Shown here one piece after another: positions 40,601-40,805 of a DNA stretch of 40,805 bases. The stretch spans positions 1-40,805 of IMG/VR virus record IMGVR_UViG_3300008627_000017. One strand, written 5' to 3'. The DNA is from a virus. The notes beneath the pieces were generated by a model that worked only from the letters and a program-made list of their open reading frames with translations, searched no databases and was not told where the DNA came from. Within the stretch, counting starts at the first letter, position 1. Each line of letters starts with the position of its first letter. The position numbers and the translations under genes are program-made.

Positions 40601-40805
40601 AATAGTGTACAACCAACTAATTTGTATGGATTATATGTTAAAGCAGAAACAGCAGATAATACTTTCGGAGTTTATATTGACGCAGATTCTGGTTTTGGAC
40701 TTTATGTTGCAGATGGTAATTCATATTTTCAAGGAGGAGTTTCAATAGGAAATACCACTGCTCAAAGTAGTGCAGGTTTAACAATAGGCAGTAATGGTGG
40801 AACTA
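34673..40805 (+). CDS. Giant tail fibre / adhesin, 3' truncated by window
   Basis: One open frame from ATG 34673 to the window end, more than 2040 residues. It was read by eye without a stop. The N-terminal about 150 residues (FLPKERIKQNLKKVDVFLED, LKVNVPLKIEILDKSGNTVW) are probably the attachment platform. Around 450-640 is a jelly-roll CBM-like region (VVYTLSFKARARKTEK, EWVIRDISLRAAS). Then come many short beta-helix modules with GSxxLFTGGKIAGFTI, GTIGGWNI, GSIGGFTIGTNIL and similar, rich in Ser/Gly/Thr and nearly Cys-free. Near the edge, DSGFGLYVADGNSYFQGGVS resembles fibre-tip or pre-chaperone modules. This is the likely host-recognition fibre. Confidence 0.8.
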   Translation, partial: MGFLPKERIKQNLKKVDVFLEDTENEYIRVQDIPDTFVQGRSAFKLFGSEFLKVNVPLKIEILDKSGNTVWVEPVRYGQESSPKLPYRYVTVEVYPPPYNIPGEAEIVILAELDDEKVPFDIPQEFIGTYNVKYRKTINLDSSVTINTQPILFYKKPKIAATEIVKAQKKMDAPENTFISGSKLYGIVNAELSNQSYQSGSETNTQTNTSEGGKSSTSSGDIQKQANLWKYKTGEYASRSELEKRGIKKELGSPEVPQMVLYTNEANNFVSKMVGGDITVNNIDLPINEKREISNGDPTLPDSAFQAAFTFPTFVATVEEVISDRQLIVNKPYSLEFDSTRFGGDDDKQRIYSNIGSISGQSPIYANFTASYVDWSVPSTSSYRFDSFIDLTIENMRTFSGDVYRLKVYGASDSSQGDFPVLLNTVVESPELLVDTNSPSGVLRSGYFIDQTHIDKYWNAYGGDNTTNTLTPYYTMSLADSVFLSGSYSTYNQVGRAELDNSYSFTVRKDVVYTLSFKARARKTEKTDISGNAYKKAKMFFHLSGSNLARDVDLQIQHSASFGHTLTNEFNQKVGLEILDDVSDDEWIDFGYISHTFTPKFKLNKIKNTDTVLQLRIHSGEWVIRDISLRAASDTGFSPDEMKVRIPIPPNTLRPDNWDFLIEYLDINGNTAETITFLDNIAISGSALVIEGSDNLLSGSLFMGNIQDSGIEMAGANSAFMRSVGYIGFQSASLSGKGGFMIWSGSVLPDAPDNYTGAGLEIHDGVTGDDESYFKFRTNPSLFDVKTSTFFFGKSNNPANFISGSNGNLQISSSNFSVGASGNVTMSGEVSASSGHIGNFRIIDGKISGSNITLDATNSTIYKTDQGPGSDTSAPFDQLRDEYYIDFTPTVESPDNYYIKMGPNFMVDKDGILIASGATFEGSITASAGLIGGFTTDSHSFYSDNIFISGSPEVGGIDDPKYMFISTSNFNVKENGDITGSQVLFTGGKIAGFTIDGTQLKQGTSFYLDGNSSATYFISSSNFQVRPDGDVSGSQVLFTGGKIAGATITDDKLSYGSNWSISASAQDNEYFISSSKFNVKQSGDITGSQVLFTGGKIAGFTISGNTLTATNFTLDASGKSISLGTDDTIFIADADEGIQLGDATFADAPFSVTTAGVLKAESGTIGGWNIDNSKIYSTNLYIRSSGVLETANFASGVKGWRIDSANNGSAEFENVKIRGTLSTAVFEKETVNAVGGQLYIANSTAITGSGTVSASEATMSVENVGGFVANEIVSAKKIHNTGFATEYMLVESSSRDNPSSDTNFAGKLYVQRGYSGSLPGTNDTGSLGNAASIAQDFEPGQVLVSTGTVGTGYIRLNANPNDPYTPYIDIVERTGSAIYDVDLKARLGDLSGLSSARLHGTDPANAGFGLYSQNVFLEGGIVANTGSIAGINMESGKLFTDVGTWDNSNTGFYLDSESSMSLGDKFSWDGNNLSVEGSITITSGDLAGVTAASISGSGDEVSSSLASRQTPFETQVVLDSDGMGLWNAAGTVQVADYGSTVTIGRSGSGYENVYIDSDSVDIRRGTQVSASFGIPTTIGPTTGEHIKISSTGVELKKSSTVYGKFASTTTIGNTSADHVSIDSNSVDVIHNSNNKAVVDATGFHVTQSANGVAHFGSTMRVGQDHASKSALRVDGSGNLTIGTSGTTNFSVTNAGAITMAAGLNAVHINATSGSIGGFTIGTNILTTSGAGIGKSGQDQAFWAGSDTQNSAEFRVSHAGALVASDATITGTITADIITANTAGNMAGFRLGSNILESTGSSAGVGVKIDTSTTNTINVGDFDAQHMLLDGANSNVKFYDASNNEILKIGSGLTQTFSGYGHGMKLTKGALLIYDGAAVQDQIAPSLDVQTERESNMEGDAYSVYFRMSANNSTSYNQYVWGDNDGSDFSTTHYNIYSKVTGLNYMATNTSYGVYSKVEGVGTSGTGYGGYFSAKQYNSVQPTNLYGLYVKAETADNTFGVYIDADSGFGLYVADGNSYFQGGVSIGNTTAQSSAGLTIGSNGGT
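37601..37975 (+). repeat. Three tandem fibre repeats of about 53-54 residues
   Basis: Copies of GSQVLFTGGKIAG start near 37601, 37760 and 37922, spaced 159 and 162 nt. Copies 1 and 3 are almost identical over about 54 nt (both begin GACATAACAGGTTCACAAGT); copy 2 is more diverged. Between them runs FISSSNFQV/FISSSKFNV. They are beta-helix rungs and possible sites of recombination-driven length change. Confidence 0.75.

Overview
The window is part of a large, AT-rich, T4-like (contractile-tailed, tevenvirus-type) phage genome. The evidence is a run of T4-family genes read almost entirely on the + strand: a gp55-type late sigma factor, a gp5-like spike/hub, gp25 and gp6 baseplate wedge proteins, a gp61-type TOPRIM primase, and gp47/gp46 (Mre11/Rad50) fused into one polypeptide. 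Several clues point to a host in the Fibrobacterota-Chlorobiota-Bacteroidota/Marinimicrobia sphere: signal peptides ending in FGQ or NGQ, and a decayed fragment at 7744-7912 that reads like a type IX secretion C-terminal sorting domain. The host assignment is an inference.

Layout. 1-231 is the 3' end of an IMP dehydrogenase/GMP reductase gene, followed by a small acidic protein, a phage tmRNA with an unusually long tag (393-797) and a 3D-domain cell-wall protein. 1403-6838 is a tightly overlapping operon: a DruA-like (DUF4338) protein, a ParB-like/nuclease fusion, a glycosyltransferase with a C-terminal winged-helix-like segment, an HD phosphohydrolase, a small membrane protein and the late sigma factor. 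6851-8375 is a small accessory island: tRNA-Ala, a membrane protein, a tRNA-Ile-like gene, an orphan protein, the T9SS relic, a bidirectional terminator and a minus-strand membrane-protein gene. 8376-24478 is the baseplate/tail module, with a 1354-residue protein carrying carbohydrate-binding domains and two pairs of paralogous structural proteins.

24512-29684 is the most unusual part. It starts with a phage-encoded outer-membrane beta-barrel protein, a 22-residue cysteine-rich metallothionein-like peptide, an H-NOX heme domain (proximal His, PP and YxSxR motifs intact), a membrane-anchored MshEN (c-di-GMP-binding type) coiled-coil protein and an exported thioredoxin fold lacking CXXC. It continues with a Cys/His hydrolase-like protein, a DUF6356-like protein and small proteins sharing an N-terminal MIKLKxLLxE tag. 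That tag resembles the T4 capsid-targeting sequence with its prohead-protease site. Tagged proteins include an R-S-E ADP-ribosyltransferase and an HExxH metallopeptidase. I infer two linked themes: an NO/redox/c-di-GMP-related membrane cassette, and a set of candidate proteins packaged in the head and injected into the host.

29754-34410 is a replication/recombination module (PD-(D/E)XK nuclease, primase, Mre11-Rad50 fusion). A tiny minus-strand ribbon-helix-helix gene with operator-like repeats follows. From 34673 to the window edge runs one uninterrupted giant tail-fibre/adhesin frame of more than 2040 codons. The octamer TATTTATA (or one mismatch) sits about 25-32 nt ahead of many transcription-unit starts and is a candidate late-promoter element.
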